Counted from the stretch's first letter, positions 1-6,797 are shown. The stretch: DNA of 6,797 bases from Fusobacteriaceae bacterium UBA2433 (GCA_002342785.1 DDQV01000186.1:1-6797); one strand, 5' to 3'. The notes: generated by a model not told the origin, from the letters alone. Translations and numbers: made by a program.

Positions 1-30
1 TATTATTATTCTTAAGGGATTAAAATTATA

Positions 31-59
31 TTGACTTTTTGATTATAAAAACATAAAAT
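31..59 (+). promoter_or_regulatory. Sigma-70-type promoter for the ligase/amidohydrolase operon
   Basis: TTGACT at 31-36 matches the -35 consensus at five of six positions. TAAAAT at 54-59 matches the -10 consensus at five of six, and the spacer is exactly 17 bp. Transcription would start near 65-67, leaving an untranslated leader of about 115 nt before the ATG at 182. In DNA this AT-rich, -10-like sequences are common by chance, but a near-consensus -35 box at ideal spacing is not. No operator palindrome is visible over the promoter. Bases 1-30 hold nothing I can identify. Confidence 0.6.
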
Positions 60-150
60 ACTATACTAAAATATATAATTGGGTGAGTACACACTAAATA
101 TTTTTATATTGTTTTATGACTTTTGTCTTGGTTTGATAGAAATTAAATAA

Positions 151-165
151 ACAGCAAGATGCTGT
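151..165 (+). promoter_or_regulatory. Leader hairpin just upstream of the ribosome binding site
   Basis: ACAGCA (151-156) and TGCTGT (160-165) are perfect complements around an AGA loop. They form a 6-bp stem with three G/C pairs in an otherwise AT-rich leader. The hairpin ends five bases before the AGGGGG ribosome binding site and has no U-run, so it is not a terminator. It could protect the mRNA 5' end or adjust ribosome access. It matches no riboswitch class that I recognise. Confidence 0.4.
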
Positions 166-170
166 ATAAA

Positions 171-176
171 AGGGGG
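171..176 (+). promoter_or_regulatory. Ribosome binding site of the GshB-like ligase
   Basis: AGGGGG lies five bases before the ATG at 182. This is a strong purine-rich Shine-Dalgarno site at good spacing and it supports that start codon. Confidence 0.75.
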
Positions 177-181
177 AAAAA

Positions 182-1243
182 ATGAACATAGGTTTTATTA
201 TAGATGAGTGGGATAGATTAAATCCGGCTAAAGATTCCACACTAAGAATGATTCATGAATGCTGTGCAAGGGGTCACAATGTAGGTATTTTATATCCTTA
301 TAATCTTACAATAAGAGATAATGTAACTTACGGTTTTGTAAAGGTATTAAAAAAAGAAAGTTATGCACTTAATAATTTTGCAAGCTTCCATAAAAAAATG
401 AAATTTAATGAGAAAATGATGCCTATAAACGCATTTGATGCATTATTTTTAAGAAAAGATCCTCCAGTAGATTCAATCATGTTGAATTTTTTAGATTCAG
501 TTAAGGATGAAGTTTTTATAGTAAATGATATAGATGGAATCAGAAAAGCTAATAACAAACTTTATACAACAACTTTTCATGATCCAGAAGATGAATTTCT
601 TCCAAAGACCTATGTGTCAAAAAATACAGAATATTTAAAGGGGATAATAGAAAAATCAACTGAGGAAAGGATGATATTAAAACCTCTTGATGGTTATGGG
701 GGAAGTGGAGTAATTGTAATTGAAAAAAGTGCCAGTAAAAATTTGAGTTCCCTCTTAGATTTTTATATAAATGGAAAGACTGGTAAACATTATGTGATAG
801 TACAAGAATATATCCCTGAAGCTGAAAATGGTGATGTTCGGGTAATGATGTTAAATGGAGAACCTATAGGAGCGTATAGAAGGGTTCCTTCAGAAACAGA
901 TAATAGATCTAATATTCATGCTGGAGGAACTGCACAAAAATATATACTAACAGACCATGACTTAAAGATGTGTAGAAGGATAGGAAAAAAACTTGTTCAA
1001 GATGGACTTTATCTAGTAGGTTTAGACATCATTGCAGGGAAACTTATAGAGGTAAATGTTCAAAGTCCTGGGGGAATAGTAAATATAAATAAGATGAGTA
1101 AAAATAAGATTGAAAAAAATATCATAGATTTTGTTGAAGAAAAGGTCCAAGAGATAGAAGATTTTTTTAATATGAAAGAATTTAGATTAAATAGAAGGAG
1201 AATATTTAAAAAAGAGGTGTTCAGTGGAAAAATTGAAGATTGA
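182..1243 (+). CDS. GshB-like ATP-grasp ligase (glutathione synthetase family)
   Basis: This 353-residue protein resembles prokaryotic glutathione synthetase (GshB) along its length. That enzyme joins gamma-glutamylcysteine and glycine using ATP in the cytoplasm. Landmarks in order: an N-terminal IGFIID...KDST segment (3-20), FLRKDPP (89-95), the N-D-I-D-G-I-R...N-K-L segment (115-127), the glycine-rich ATP-grasp loop KPLDGYGGSGV (167-177), GDVRVMMLNGEPIGAYRR (217-234), AGGTA (247-251), and the metal-binding VGLDII...KLIEVNVQSPGG (279-298). The catalytic features look intact. E. coli GshB has 316 residues; this one carries a charged tail of about 35 more (RRRIFKK at 338-344). No gamma-glutamylcysteine synthetase is adjacent, and the next gene overlaps by 20 bp and is amidohydrolase-like. 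The true substrate may therefore not be glutathione, and I withhold the symbol gshB. Confidence 0.85.
   Translation: MNIGFIIDEWDRLNPAKDSTLRMIHECCARGHNVGILYPYNLTIRDNVTYGFVKVLKKESYALNNFASFHKKMKFNEKMMPINAFDALFLRKDPPVDSIMLNFLDSVKDEVFIVNDIDGIRKANNKLYTTTFHDPEDEFLPKTYVSKNTEYLKGIIEKSTEERMILKPLDGYGGSGVIVIEKSASKNLSSLLDFYINGKTGKHYVIVQEYIPEAENGDVRVMMLNGEPIGAYRRVPSETDNRSNIHAGGTAQKYILTDHDLKMCRRIGKKLVQDGLYLVGLDIIAGKLIEVNVQSPGGIVNINKMSKNKIEKNIIDFVEEKVQEIEDFFNMKEFRLNRRRIFKKEVFSGKIED
1213..1219 (+). promoter_or_regulatory. Ribosome binding site deciding the GTG start at 1224
   Basis: AGAGGTG lies inside the end of the upstream ligase gene, with its GAGG core six bases before GTG at 1224. It supports this non-ATG start and the 20-bp gene overlap, which implies translational coupling. 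Confidence 0.6.
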
Positions 1244-2543
1244 TGAAATCATTGAAAATATTAGAAACTTTAAACCCTTTAGATGTATCTCTGAATCAGA
1301 AGGATTTTATATAGAGGTAGAAAGTTATCTACCTTATATTGGTGGGGCAATACATAGTGGTCATAAATTAAGAAAGGAGATTGAGTCTAAGTGTAACCTT
1401 TCAGAGTTTGAGAGATGGCAAGAGGAGGATCCCTATACAGATATCTTTATCAAAAGTCTTCCTATAAAAATAATAGGTTTAGATAGTAGATATGAATATG
1501 ATCTAAATAGAGATAAAGAAAATTGTATCTATGAAGATGCATGGGGAAAAAAAGTCTGGTCTACAGAACTAACTAAAAAAGAGAAAGCTCTATCTCTAGA
1601 TAAGTATGATGAATTTTATTTAGTTGTAGGAGAACTCATTAAAACATTGGAATTTATGTATGAAAAAGTATATGTTTATGATATACATTCTTATAATTAC
1701 AAGAGAGATAGTTATGCAGGAAGGGATCTTCCTTTATTTAATTTAGGTACTACAAATCTTTCTAAAGATAAATTTTCTGAAGATATAGAAGTTTTTTTAA
1801 ATCTTTTATCAAAGATTAAAATAGAAAAACATAAAAATTATACTGCAGAAAATGATATATTCAAAGGAAAAGGTAATTTTTCAAAATTTATTATGAAAAA
1901 GTTTTCTAAGACAGCAGTTTATGCTCTAGAGATTAAAAAAGTTTTTTGTGATGAAAATACAGGAGAATCCTATAAAGAAATTATAGATAATATTAAAGAA
2001 GAGTTAAATAAAGTTATAAAAATCCATATAAAAGATCTTCAAGAAGGATTTAGTATTCATTTTTTAAATAATTTTTGTGGAAATACAAATGATCTTTCTT
2101 ATGAGGAATCAAAAAAGATCTGTGACCTTGTCAGTGAAAATTTTAGAAAGAGTAATGAAGGGGAATATTCTAAAGATGAAATTGAAAAACTTGTATCTAC
2201 AAGAACTCCAGAGGCAATTATTGAGAGAAATAAAAAGGGACTTCTTATTTATTTTAAAAATAAAAAAGACCAAGTAATAGCTTGTGGAAGTGTCTCTATG
2301 AGGGATAAAAATCCAGAGGCAAAACTTTTAAATGTAAGTAAAAACTATAGAGGTAGAGGATTTGCACAAAAAATATGTGATCTAAGGGAAGATTTTTTAA
2401 GAAAATTAGGATTTGATAGATTATACATAGAAAGTTTAAAGTTTGAAAATACAATTAGATTTCATACTAAAAGAGGATTTATTTTTGCAGAGACTGATAG
2501 ACCTTTGAAATACAGTGTTTATATGTGTAAGAAACTTTTCTAA
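1224..2543 (+). CDS. N-formylglutamate amidohydrolase-like protein fused to a GNAT acetyltransferase
   Basis: The protein has 439 residues and two domains. Residues about 15-280 match the N-formylglutamate amidohydrolase family, metal-dependent amidases related to zinc carboxypeptidases. Visible motifs are HSGH (44-47), an acidic segment with D69 and D73, DSRYEYDLNR (87-96) and YDIHS (152-156). Residues about 285-439 look like a GNAT N-acyltransferase: two beta strands (339-359), the acetyl-CoA loop YRGRGFA (375-381; R-x-x-G-x-A), then a helix and LGFDRLYIES, and motif-B-like NTIRFHTKRGF (409-419). A typical stand-alone amidohydrolase is about 260-300 residues, so the GNAT part is a true extension in one frame. 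The GTG start at 1224 has a good ribosome binding site, and the gene overlaps the ligase by 20 bp. The combination suggests amide hydrolysis and re-acylation of one amino-acid-like metabolite. That is inference; no substrate is evident. Confidence 0.8.
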   Translation: MEKLKIDEIIENIRNFKPFRCISESEGFYIEVESYLPYIGGAIHSGHKLRKEIESKCNLSEFERWQEEDPYTDIFIKSLPIKIIGLDSRYEYDLNRDKENCIYEDAWGKKVWSTELTKKEKALSLDKYDEFYLVVGELIKTLEFMYEKVYVYDIHSYNYKRDSYAGRDLPLFNLGTTNLSKDKFSEDIEVFLNLLSKIKIEKHKNYTAENDIFKGKGNFSKFIMKKFSKTAVYALEIKKVFCDENTGESYKEIIDNIKEELNKVIKIHIKDLQEGFSIHFLNNFCGNTNDLSYEESKKICDLVSENFRKSNEGEYSKDEIEKLVSTRTPEAIIERNKKGLLIYFKNKKDQVIACGSVSMRDKNPEAKLLNVSKNYRGRGFAQKICDLREDFLRKLGFDRLYIESLKFENTIRFHTKRGFIFAETDRPLKYSVYMCKKLF

Positions 2544-2570
2544 TAAGTTTAGAAAATTAAAAATAATATT

Positions 2571-2609
2571 AGAGAGCTCCTTGAATTATTTTAGAAGCTC
2601 TTTTTTTTT
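2571..2609 (+). terminator. Rho-independent terminator after the ligase/amidohydrolase operon
   Basis: AGAGCT (2573-2578) pairs with AGCTCT (2596-2601). The stem extends outward by one G-U and one A-T pair. A run of nine T ends at 2609. It begins about 27 bp after the stop codon at 2541-2543. The remaining 2610-2686 stretch is AT-rich, with -10-like TATATA sequences but no convincing -35 partner, so I call no promoter there. Confidence 0.75.
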
Positions 2610-2686
2610 GTATAACTTCTATTATTTTTTTAAAGGAAAAACTAATCCAAAAATGTATATAGATATGAGTTAAAAAATATAGTGAT

Positions 2687-2691
2687 GGGAG
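2687..2691 (+). promoter_or_regulatory. Ribosome binding site favouring the ATG at 2699
   Basis: GGGAG lies one base before a possible GTG start at 2693, which is too close. It lies seven bases before ATG at 2699, which is ideal. The site therefore argues for the ATG and removes two residues (M-A) from the longest reading frame. Confidence 0.6.
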
Positions 2692-2698
2692 TGTGGCT

Positions 2699-3619
2699 AT
2701 GGAGAATATTTTTGAAGAAAAAATAAATCTTGGGATTTCTGCTTGTATGTATGGAGCTAAAGTTCGATATAATGGAAAGGGAAATGATATTCTAGGATAT
2801 TTAAAAAGGGAAAAAGGCGATTTTTTTTGGACTCCTGTATGCCCAGAAGTTATGTCCGGATTAGGAGTTCCTAGGACTGCTATTAGATTAGTAGGTGGAA
2901 ATGGATTTGATTTTTGGAAGGGAGATTCACAGGTAAAAAATAGAGCAGGAAAAAATGTTAGTGGGATGATAAAAGCTGGAACTCTATCTTGCTTTGAAAC
3001 TTTAAAAAGAGTTGATATAGATGCATTTATATATATGGAGGGAAGTCCTACTTGTGGAATCCATCGAACGACTTTAAGAAAGGAAAGTTTGGGAAAACCA
3101 CCTGGGGTTTTTGGAGCTTTACTTTTAAAGGAACAAATATTTTTAATTCCAGCTTTAGATCTACAGAGCCCCTTAAGATGGTGGGACTGGAAGAGACGAC
3201 TAGTAGCTTTTATTTGGCTTAAAAGAAAAGATATAGAGAGTAGTTCTGAGTTTATTCAATGTTGGGATATTTTAAAAGTCCTTTCCCAAGAGATTGATGA
3301 AGAAAATACTAAAAAGATAGATGATAGGGTAAAAGCTTTTTCTGATGAAACTACTCTAGAGGAGTTAAAGAAGATGCAGATAGATATTTTAGATATTTTA
3401 AGAACTCCTTCTAGTACAGAAAAGATAAAAAAATGGTTATGGAAAAATTATATTTTTTTAAAAGATACATATAATTTAGAAGTAGAAAAAGTATGTGATC
3501 CTGAATATCTAAGAGGTGTAACTCATGTAGCTTCAGAGATATTAGAAGTAGAATTAAAAGCCAGAAAGATGAAAAAACTTTTTAGAAGCTCACCTATAAA
3601 TTATATTCCAAAGAGGTAA
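2699..3619 (+). CDS. DUF523/TudS-like iron-sulfur desulfurase homologue with novel C-terminal domain
   Basis: The product has 306 residues from ATG 2699 (308 from GTG 2693). Residues about 9-155 match DUF523, the family of the thiouracil desulfidase TudS, which uses a [4Fe-4S] cluster held by three cysteines to remove sulfur from thiolated bases. The three cysteine motifs are present: ISAC (C16) followed by VRYNG, TPVCPE (C48), and GSPTCG (C119). MSGLGVPR (52-59) is also family-typical. Glu50 beside C48 and Ser116 in GSPTCG are probable active-site residues by family analogy. Residues about 156-306 open with SPLRWWDWKRR and are charged and probably helical. They do not resemble DUF1722, the usual partner in longer proteins of this family, as I know it. 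No signal peptide or membrane segment is present, so it is probably cytoplasmic. The broken lipocalin gene follows after 15 bp. The substrate is unknown. Confidence 0.8.
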   Translation: MENIFEEKINLGISACMYGAKVRYNGKGNDILGYLKREKGDFFWTPVCPEVMSGLGVPRTAIRLVGGNGFDFWKGDSQVKNRAGKNVSGMIKAGTLSCFETLKRVDIDAFIYMEGSPTCGIHRTTLRKESLGKPPGVFGALLLKEQIFLIPALDLQSPLRWWDWKRRLVAFIWLKRKDIESSSEFIQCWDILKVLSQEIDEENTKKIDDRVKAFSDETTLEELKKMQIDILDILRTPSSTEKIKKWLWKNYIFLKDTYNLEVEKVCDPEYLRGVTHVASEILEVELKARKMKKLFRSSPINYIPKR

Positions 3620-3634
3620 AAAAAGGAGAAAATT

Positions 3635-4147
3635 ATGAATAAAATAATTATAACTATAGTATTATTAATTATGATCTCTGGCTGTAATAGTAAGAAAAAT
3701 ATAAGATTAGAGGATAATTTTTAAAAAAAATTTTCAATTGAAAGATATCTAGGAAAATGGGATGAAGTTGCGAGGACAGATAATAAGTTTGAAATGGGAC
3801 TTACAGATGTAACTGCAGAATATATAATAGAAAAAAATAATATTATAGTTATTAACAAGGGATGGGATGAAAACAAACAAATTTGGAAAACTAGTAAAGG
3901 GTATATAAAGGAAACTTCCCAGTTAGGAAGGTTAAAAGTATCATTTTTTAGACCTTTTTATGGTAGTTATAATATTCTTTATATTGATAAAGACTATAAA
4001 TATGCTTTAGTTGGAGGAAATAAAAGTGAATATCTATGGATATTAAAGAGAAGAAAAGAACAAATGCCTAAGAAATTACTAGACGAATATTTAGATATAG
4101 CAAAAAAACTAGGTTATGATACAAAAGGAATGATATTTAAAAAATAA
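3635..4147 (+). pseudogene. blc: Blc-type lipocalin lipoprotein gene interrupted by an in-frame stop
   Basis: An intact AAGGAG site (3623-3628) precedes ATG 3635. Translation gives a lipoprotein signal peptide (IVLLIMISGC, lipobox Cys17) and stops at TAA 3722-3724 after 29 residues. The same frame continues without another stop to 4147 and encodes the rest of a bacterial lipocalin: RYLGKW, NKFEMGL, VTAEY, KVSFFRPFYGSYN, YALVGG and YLWIL. These follow E. coli Blc in order. Total length would be about 170 residues, close to Blc's 177. Blc is an outer-membrane lipoprotein that binds lysophospholipids and fatty acids. Since both parts share one frame, a single base change explains the break. The first downstream ATG (3794) would make only 117 residues, with no signal and no first beta strand, so a working product is unlikely. 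The usual W-Y-E is W-D-E here. A sequencing error in the T5-A8-T4 run at the stop is an alternative. Confidence 0.8.
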
Positions 4148-4155
4148 TAATAAAG

Positions 4156-4209
4156 AAAAACCCTATAATAGAGACACTAAAAAATAGTATAATCTTATAG
4201 GGTTTTTTT
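4156..4209. terminator. Bidirectional terminator between convergent genes
   Basis: AAAAACCCTATAA (4156-4168) is perfectly complementary to TTATAGGGTTTTT (4195-4207). The arms give a 13-bp stem with a T-run continuing to 4209 on the + strand and a T5 run on the - strand. The 26-nt loop contains a small nested inverted repeat, ACTA (4176-4179) with TAGT (4185-4188). The structure lies 8 bp past the lipocalin stop and 6 bp past the stop of the c-di-GMP gene, so it can end transcription from both sides. Confidence 0.85.
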
Positions 4210-4215
4210 GTATTT

Positions 4216-6797
4216 TTATAGAATATTTAAAAGTAAAATTTCATTGATAAATATATCTACCACTGTTTTATCAAATTGTGTTCCACTATATTTTTTTAAT
4301 TCAGAAATTGCTTCCTCTAAAGATAATGGATTTAAATTATAGGGCTTCTTTGAAGTCATCATATCAAAGGAATCAGCTACTGAAATTATTCTAGATTCAA
4401 TAGGAATTTGATCTCCATATATTTTATTTGGATATCCTTTACCATCTATTCGCTCATGGTGGTGGAGAACTCCAGATGATAATCTAGAATATTTTTGAGA
4501 ACTACCTAGCATCCTACTTCCAGAAAGGGGATGTTGTTCTACAATTGTTCTTTCTTCATCTGTTAACTTATCTGGTTTATTTAATATATTTAGATCGATA
4601 ACAATTTTACCAATATCGTGGATCAATCCTATAGTTTTGATATCATTAATAATTGTTTTTGAAAATCCCATCTTTTCAGCGATCAAACCAGAAATTTTTG
4701 AGACTCTCACAGAGTGTTCCTTAATATCAACACTTTTTTCAAAAAGTGTATTCATTATTATATCGATAGTTTCACCTCGGACACTATCAACCTTTAAAAG
4801 TTTATTCTGATACATTAATTTTTCAGCTATAATAAATACTTCATTTATATTTTCTTTTTCCTTGTTTTTAGTATCTGCACCAAATGAAATAGATAGACTT
4901 CCATATTCAAAAAAAGTTTCTTTAATATTTTTTTCAATTTTGTCGATCAATTTTTCTGCAATATCTATCTCTGAATTAGGTAAAAGTATAATAAATTCAT
5001 CTCCACCCCATCTAGCTCCAATATCATCTTCACGAATATTTTGTGAGATAATATCTCCAATAGTTTTAAGGAGTTTATCCCCAGCATAGTGACCAAATGC
5101 ATCGTTAACTAACTTTAAACCATTGACATCTCCCATAACTATAGATAATGGAAGATTATTAGGACTATCTAAAGTTTTTAATTGCTCTTCAAAAAATCTT
5201 CTATTATATAGTCCAGTTAATTGATCATGATAACTTAAATAATTTATCTTTTTTTCTCTTTCTAGTCTTTCAGTTATATCTGTAGCAATACTCATAGCTA
5301 CAGCTCTACCATCAGGAAGATTTCCAATATATCCTGAATTAAAATCCCAGATAAGTTCCCGATTATCTTTGGTAGTTACTCTAAATTGATTAAAATGCTG
5401 GATATTTGGATATTCATATAATTTTTTAATAAATTTTAAAACCTCATCCTTATCTTTATTATAGGCTTTTGTTATCCATTGAGATATTGTTGGAATATCT
5501 GATATTGTATAATGAGTTAGTTTAGTGAGAGCTTTACTTATATTTAAAACAGTACCATCTTCAGTATGGATGATGATTGGAAGGGGTGCATTTGTGATAC
5601 TATTTTCAAATATATTTCCAGCTAGTATAAGGTCATTTAAATATTTTTGTGCAAGTTCTTTTTCATGTATCAGTTCTTGGTTTTGTTTTATTTTTTCAGT
5701 TATATCTTGAGCAAAAACCGTAGCTCCAATTACCTTGTTTTCATTATTTAGTATAGGACTAAAGTACGCTTCAAAAATTTTTTTTTGTTTTTCACCATAT
5801 TCTTCAATTATAGAATAAGACCTACCTGAAAATGCTAAATCATAATTTTTTTTAGCTCTATTTTTATCTTCTATAATATTCATATAGTCTAAAATATTTT
5901 TACCAGTTTCAATATCTTGGTTATAGATATTTTTTATAACTTTTCTATGAAATTCATTGTAATAAAGATAGGAATAATTTTTATCTATAGCTAAGATAAT
6001 TATATTGTTAAAACTTTTAAGGCAAGATTTTAATAAAATTTCAGATTTTTCTATTATATTATTTTTCATTTGAAGTTCTTTATTGGCTGAAATTAGTTCT
6101 ATTGTTCGTTGTTCTTTTTCAAGTTTTATTTTACCATCTCTCATAATAAATATTATTCCACTTAGTAGTGAAAATGTAAAAAAAGAAAAGAAAAGAATTT
6201 TTTTTGTTTTTTCTTCTTTTATAATTAAGTTTGAATAAGATTTAGTGCGACCAAAAGTCATATACCATCCAAAGTGATCTAAGGAGATTGGTTTTATTGT
6301 ATCGATAGGATCATAAAATTTATTACCAAATAATATCTTATTATTTTTATCTTTTATTTGAAAAGATATGTCGTTATACTTACTAGAATTGTTAAGATGA
6401 AATAATCCTGATGTTTTTAGGACCACATTTATTAATCCATAAAAATCTCCGTCATCATAGTAGATAGGGTATCTAATCACAACGATATTTTTTGTTTTAT
6501 CTTGTCTCATTGGATATGGTCCGTTAATAACAATTTCATTATTGTTAATAGCTCTTGTGACTGCTTTAATAACTCTTTTTCTTTTATCTTTAAGGAGGTC
6601 ATATTCAGCTAGATTATTATTTTCAATGGGAAAAATAAATTTTTGAATAGCATTTGGTGCAATTGATATATTTTCTATGGATTCATCATTTTCAAATAAT
6701 CCAGAAGAAAATAGATAGAACTCATTATAGTCAATACCACCTTTAGTTTTATTTTTTTCAATAAAATCTTTCATCATTTCAATTTTATTTATATAAA
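4216..6797 (-). CDS. CHASE-PAS-PAS-GGDEF-HD-GYP c-di-GMP signalling protein, 5' partial
   Basis: A membrane sensor that can both make and degrade cyclic di-GMP. Numbering is from the ATG at 6777. Residues 1-175 form a CHASE-type extracytoplasmic sensor (KFIFPIENN, YDLLKDKRKR, GPYPM, IRYPIYYDDGDFYG). A membrane helix lies at about 193-212, followed by a coiled stretch. Two PAS regions (about 250-362 and 388-503) each end in D-I-T-E. The GGDEF domain (about 515-665) has HDQLTGLYNRRFFEE, GDVNGLKLVND, GGDEF at 591-595 and the inhibitory-site RxxD (582-585) five residues before it. The HD-GYP domain (about 680-853) has HDIGK (720-724), HHERIDGKGYP (773-783) and ADSFDMMTS (801-809). No catalytic motif is missing. 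The frame stays open from 6777 to the window edge with no stop. CHASE proteins normally have a first membrane helix before the sensor, so the true start lies beyond 6797. No partner gene is visible. Confidence 0.9.
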   Translation of the reverse strand, partial: YINKIEMMKDFIEKNKTKGGIDYNEFYLFSSGLFENDESIENISIAPNAIQKFIFPIENNNLAEYDLLKDKRKRVIKAVTRAINNNEIVINGPYPMRQDKTKNIVVIRYPIYYDDGDFYGLINVVLKTSGLFHLNNSSKYNDISFQIKDKNNKILFGNKFYDPIDTIKPISLDHFGWYMTFGRTKSYSNLIIKEEKTKKILFFSFFTFSLLSGIIFIMRDGKIKLEKEQRTIELISANKELQMKNNIIEKSEILLKSCLKSFNNIIILAIDKNYSYLYYNEFHRKVIKNIYNQDIETGKNILDYMNIIEDKNRAKKNYDLAFSGRSYSIIEEYGEKQKKIFEAYFSPILNNENKVIGATVFAQDITEKIKQNQELIHEKELAQKYLNDLILAGNIFENSITNAPLPIIIHTEDGTVLNISKALTKLTHYTISDIPTISQWITKAYNKDKDEVLKFIKKLYEYPNIQHFNQFRVTTKDNRELIWDFNSGYIGNLPDGRAVAMSIATDITERLEREKKINYLSYHDQLTGLYNRRFFEEQLKTLDSPNNLPLSIVMGDVNGLKLVNDAFGHYAGDKLLKTIGDIISQNIREDDIGARWGGDEFIILLPNSEIDIAEKLIDKIEKNIKETFFEYGSLSISFGADTKNKEKENINEVFIIAEKLMYQNKLLKVDSVRGETIDIIMNTLFEKSVDIKEHSVRVSKISGLIAEKMGFSKTIINDIKTIGLIHDIGKIVIDLNILNKPDKLTDEERTIVEQHPLSGSRMLGSSQKYSRLSSGVLHHHERIDGKGYPNKIYGDQIPIESRIISVADSFDMMTSKKPYNLNPLSLEEAISELKKYSGTQFDKTVVDIFINEILLLNIL

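Noticed and set aside
361..558. Open frame of 65 codons on the - strand inside the GshB-like gene
   Set aside because: Antisense shadow of a gene whose conserved motifs are clearly on the + strand.
2077..2277. Open frame of 66 codons on the + strand inside the amidohydrolase-GNAT gene
   Set aside because: It lies wholly inside a well-supported gene in another frame and has no recognisable motif.
2654..2674. Tiny leader-peptide frame ATG TAT ATA GAT ATG AGT TAA upstream of the DUF523 gene
   Set aside because: Six codons with no ribosome binding site, no codon bias and no attenuator hairpin after it; expected by chance in AT-rich DNA.
3716..3735. Programmed frameshifting or stop-codon readthrough at the T5-A8-T4 run in the lipocalin gene
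   Set aside because: The two parts share the same frame, so a simple frameshift would not join them. TAA is the ordinary stop of the other genes here. Pseudogenisation or a sequence error is simpler.
4862..5710. Two short + strand open frames (4862-5089 and 5525-5710) opposite the c-di-GMP gene
   Set aside because: They are antisense to well-conserved GGDEF and PAS coding sequence and show no family resemblance.
1..6797. CRISPR array, insertion sequence, tRNA or rRNA gene
   Set aside because: I saw no spaced direct repeats, transposase-like frame, terminal inverted repeats or RNA-gene signature on either strand.

Overview
The window is very AT-rich (GC about 30% by eye) and its genes favour AGA/AGG for arginine and A/T-ending codons. 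An outer-membrane-type lipocalin lipoprotein, a c-di-GMP enzyme and a GshB-type ATP-grasp ligase in this base composition suggest a low-GC diderm. A member of the Fusobacteriota (Ilyobacter/Psychrilyobacter-like) is my best guess; this is inference, since no marker gene is present.

Layout. Bases 1-181 are a leader with a good sigma-70-type promoter (TTGACT, 17 bp, TAAAAT), an untranslated region of about 115 nt, a short perfect hairpin and a strong ribosome binding site. Two overlapping genes follow: a GshB-like ATP-grasp ligase (182-1243) and a protein joining an N-formylglutamate-amidohydrolase-like domain to a GNAT acetyltransferase domain (1224-2543). A terminator closes this unit at about 2571-2609. 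A second + strand unit holds a DUF523/TudS-like iron-sulfur desulfurase homologue with an unassigned C-terminal half (2699-3619). Fifteen bases later comes a Blc-type lipocalin gene broken by one in-frame TAA (3635-4147). A bidirectional terminator (4156-4209) separates these from a long convergent gene on the - strand (4216 to beyond 6797). That gene encodes a CHASE-TM-PAS-PAS-GGDEF-HD-GYP c-di-GMP signalling protein; its 5' end lies outside the window.

How the genes work together. The ligase and the amidohydrolase-GNAT protein are translationally coupled. One has an amide-bond-forming fold, the other an amide-hydrolysing fold plus an acyl-transfer fold, so they may act on the same small gamma-glutamyl or N-acyl-amino-acid-like molecule. 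The substrate cannot be read from the sequence. This pair is the best candidate here for an undescribed small pathway. The c-di-GMP gene is a separate transcription unit with no evident link to the rest.
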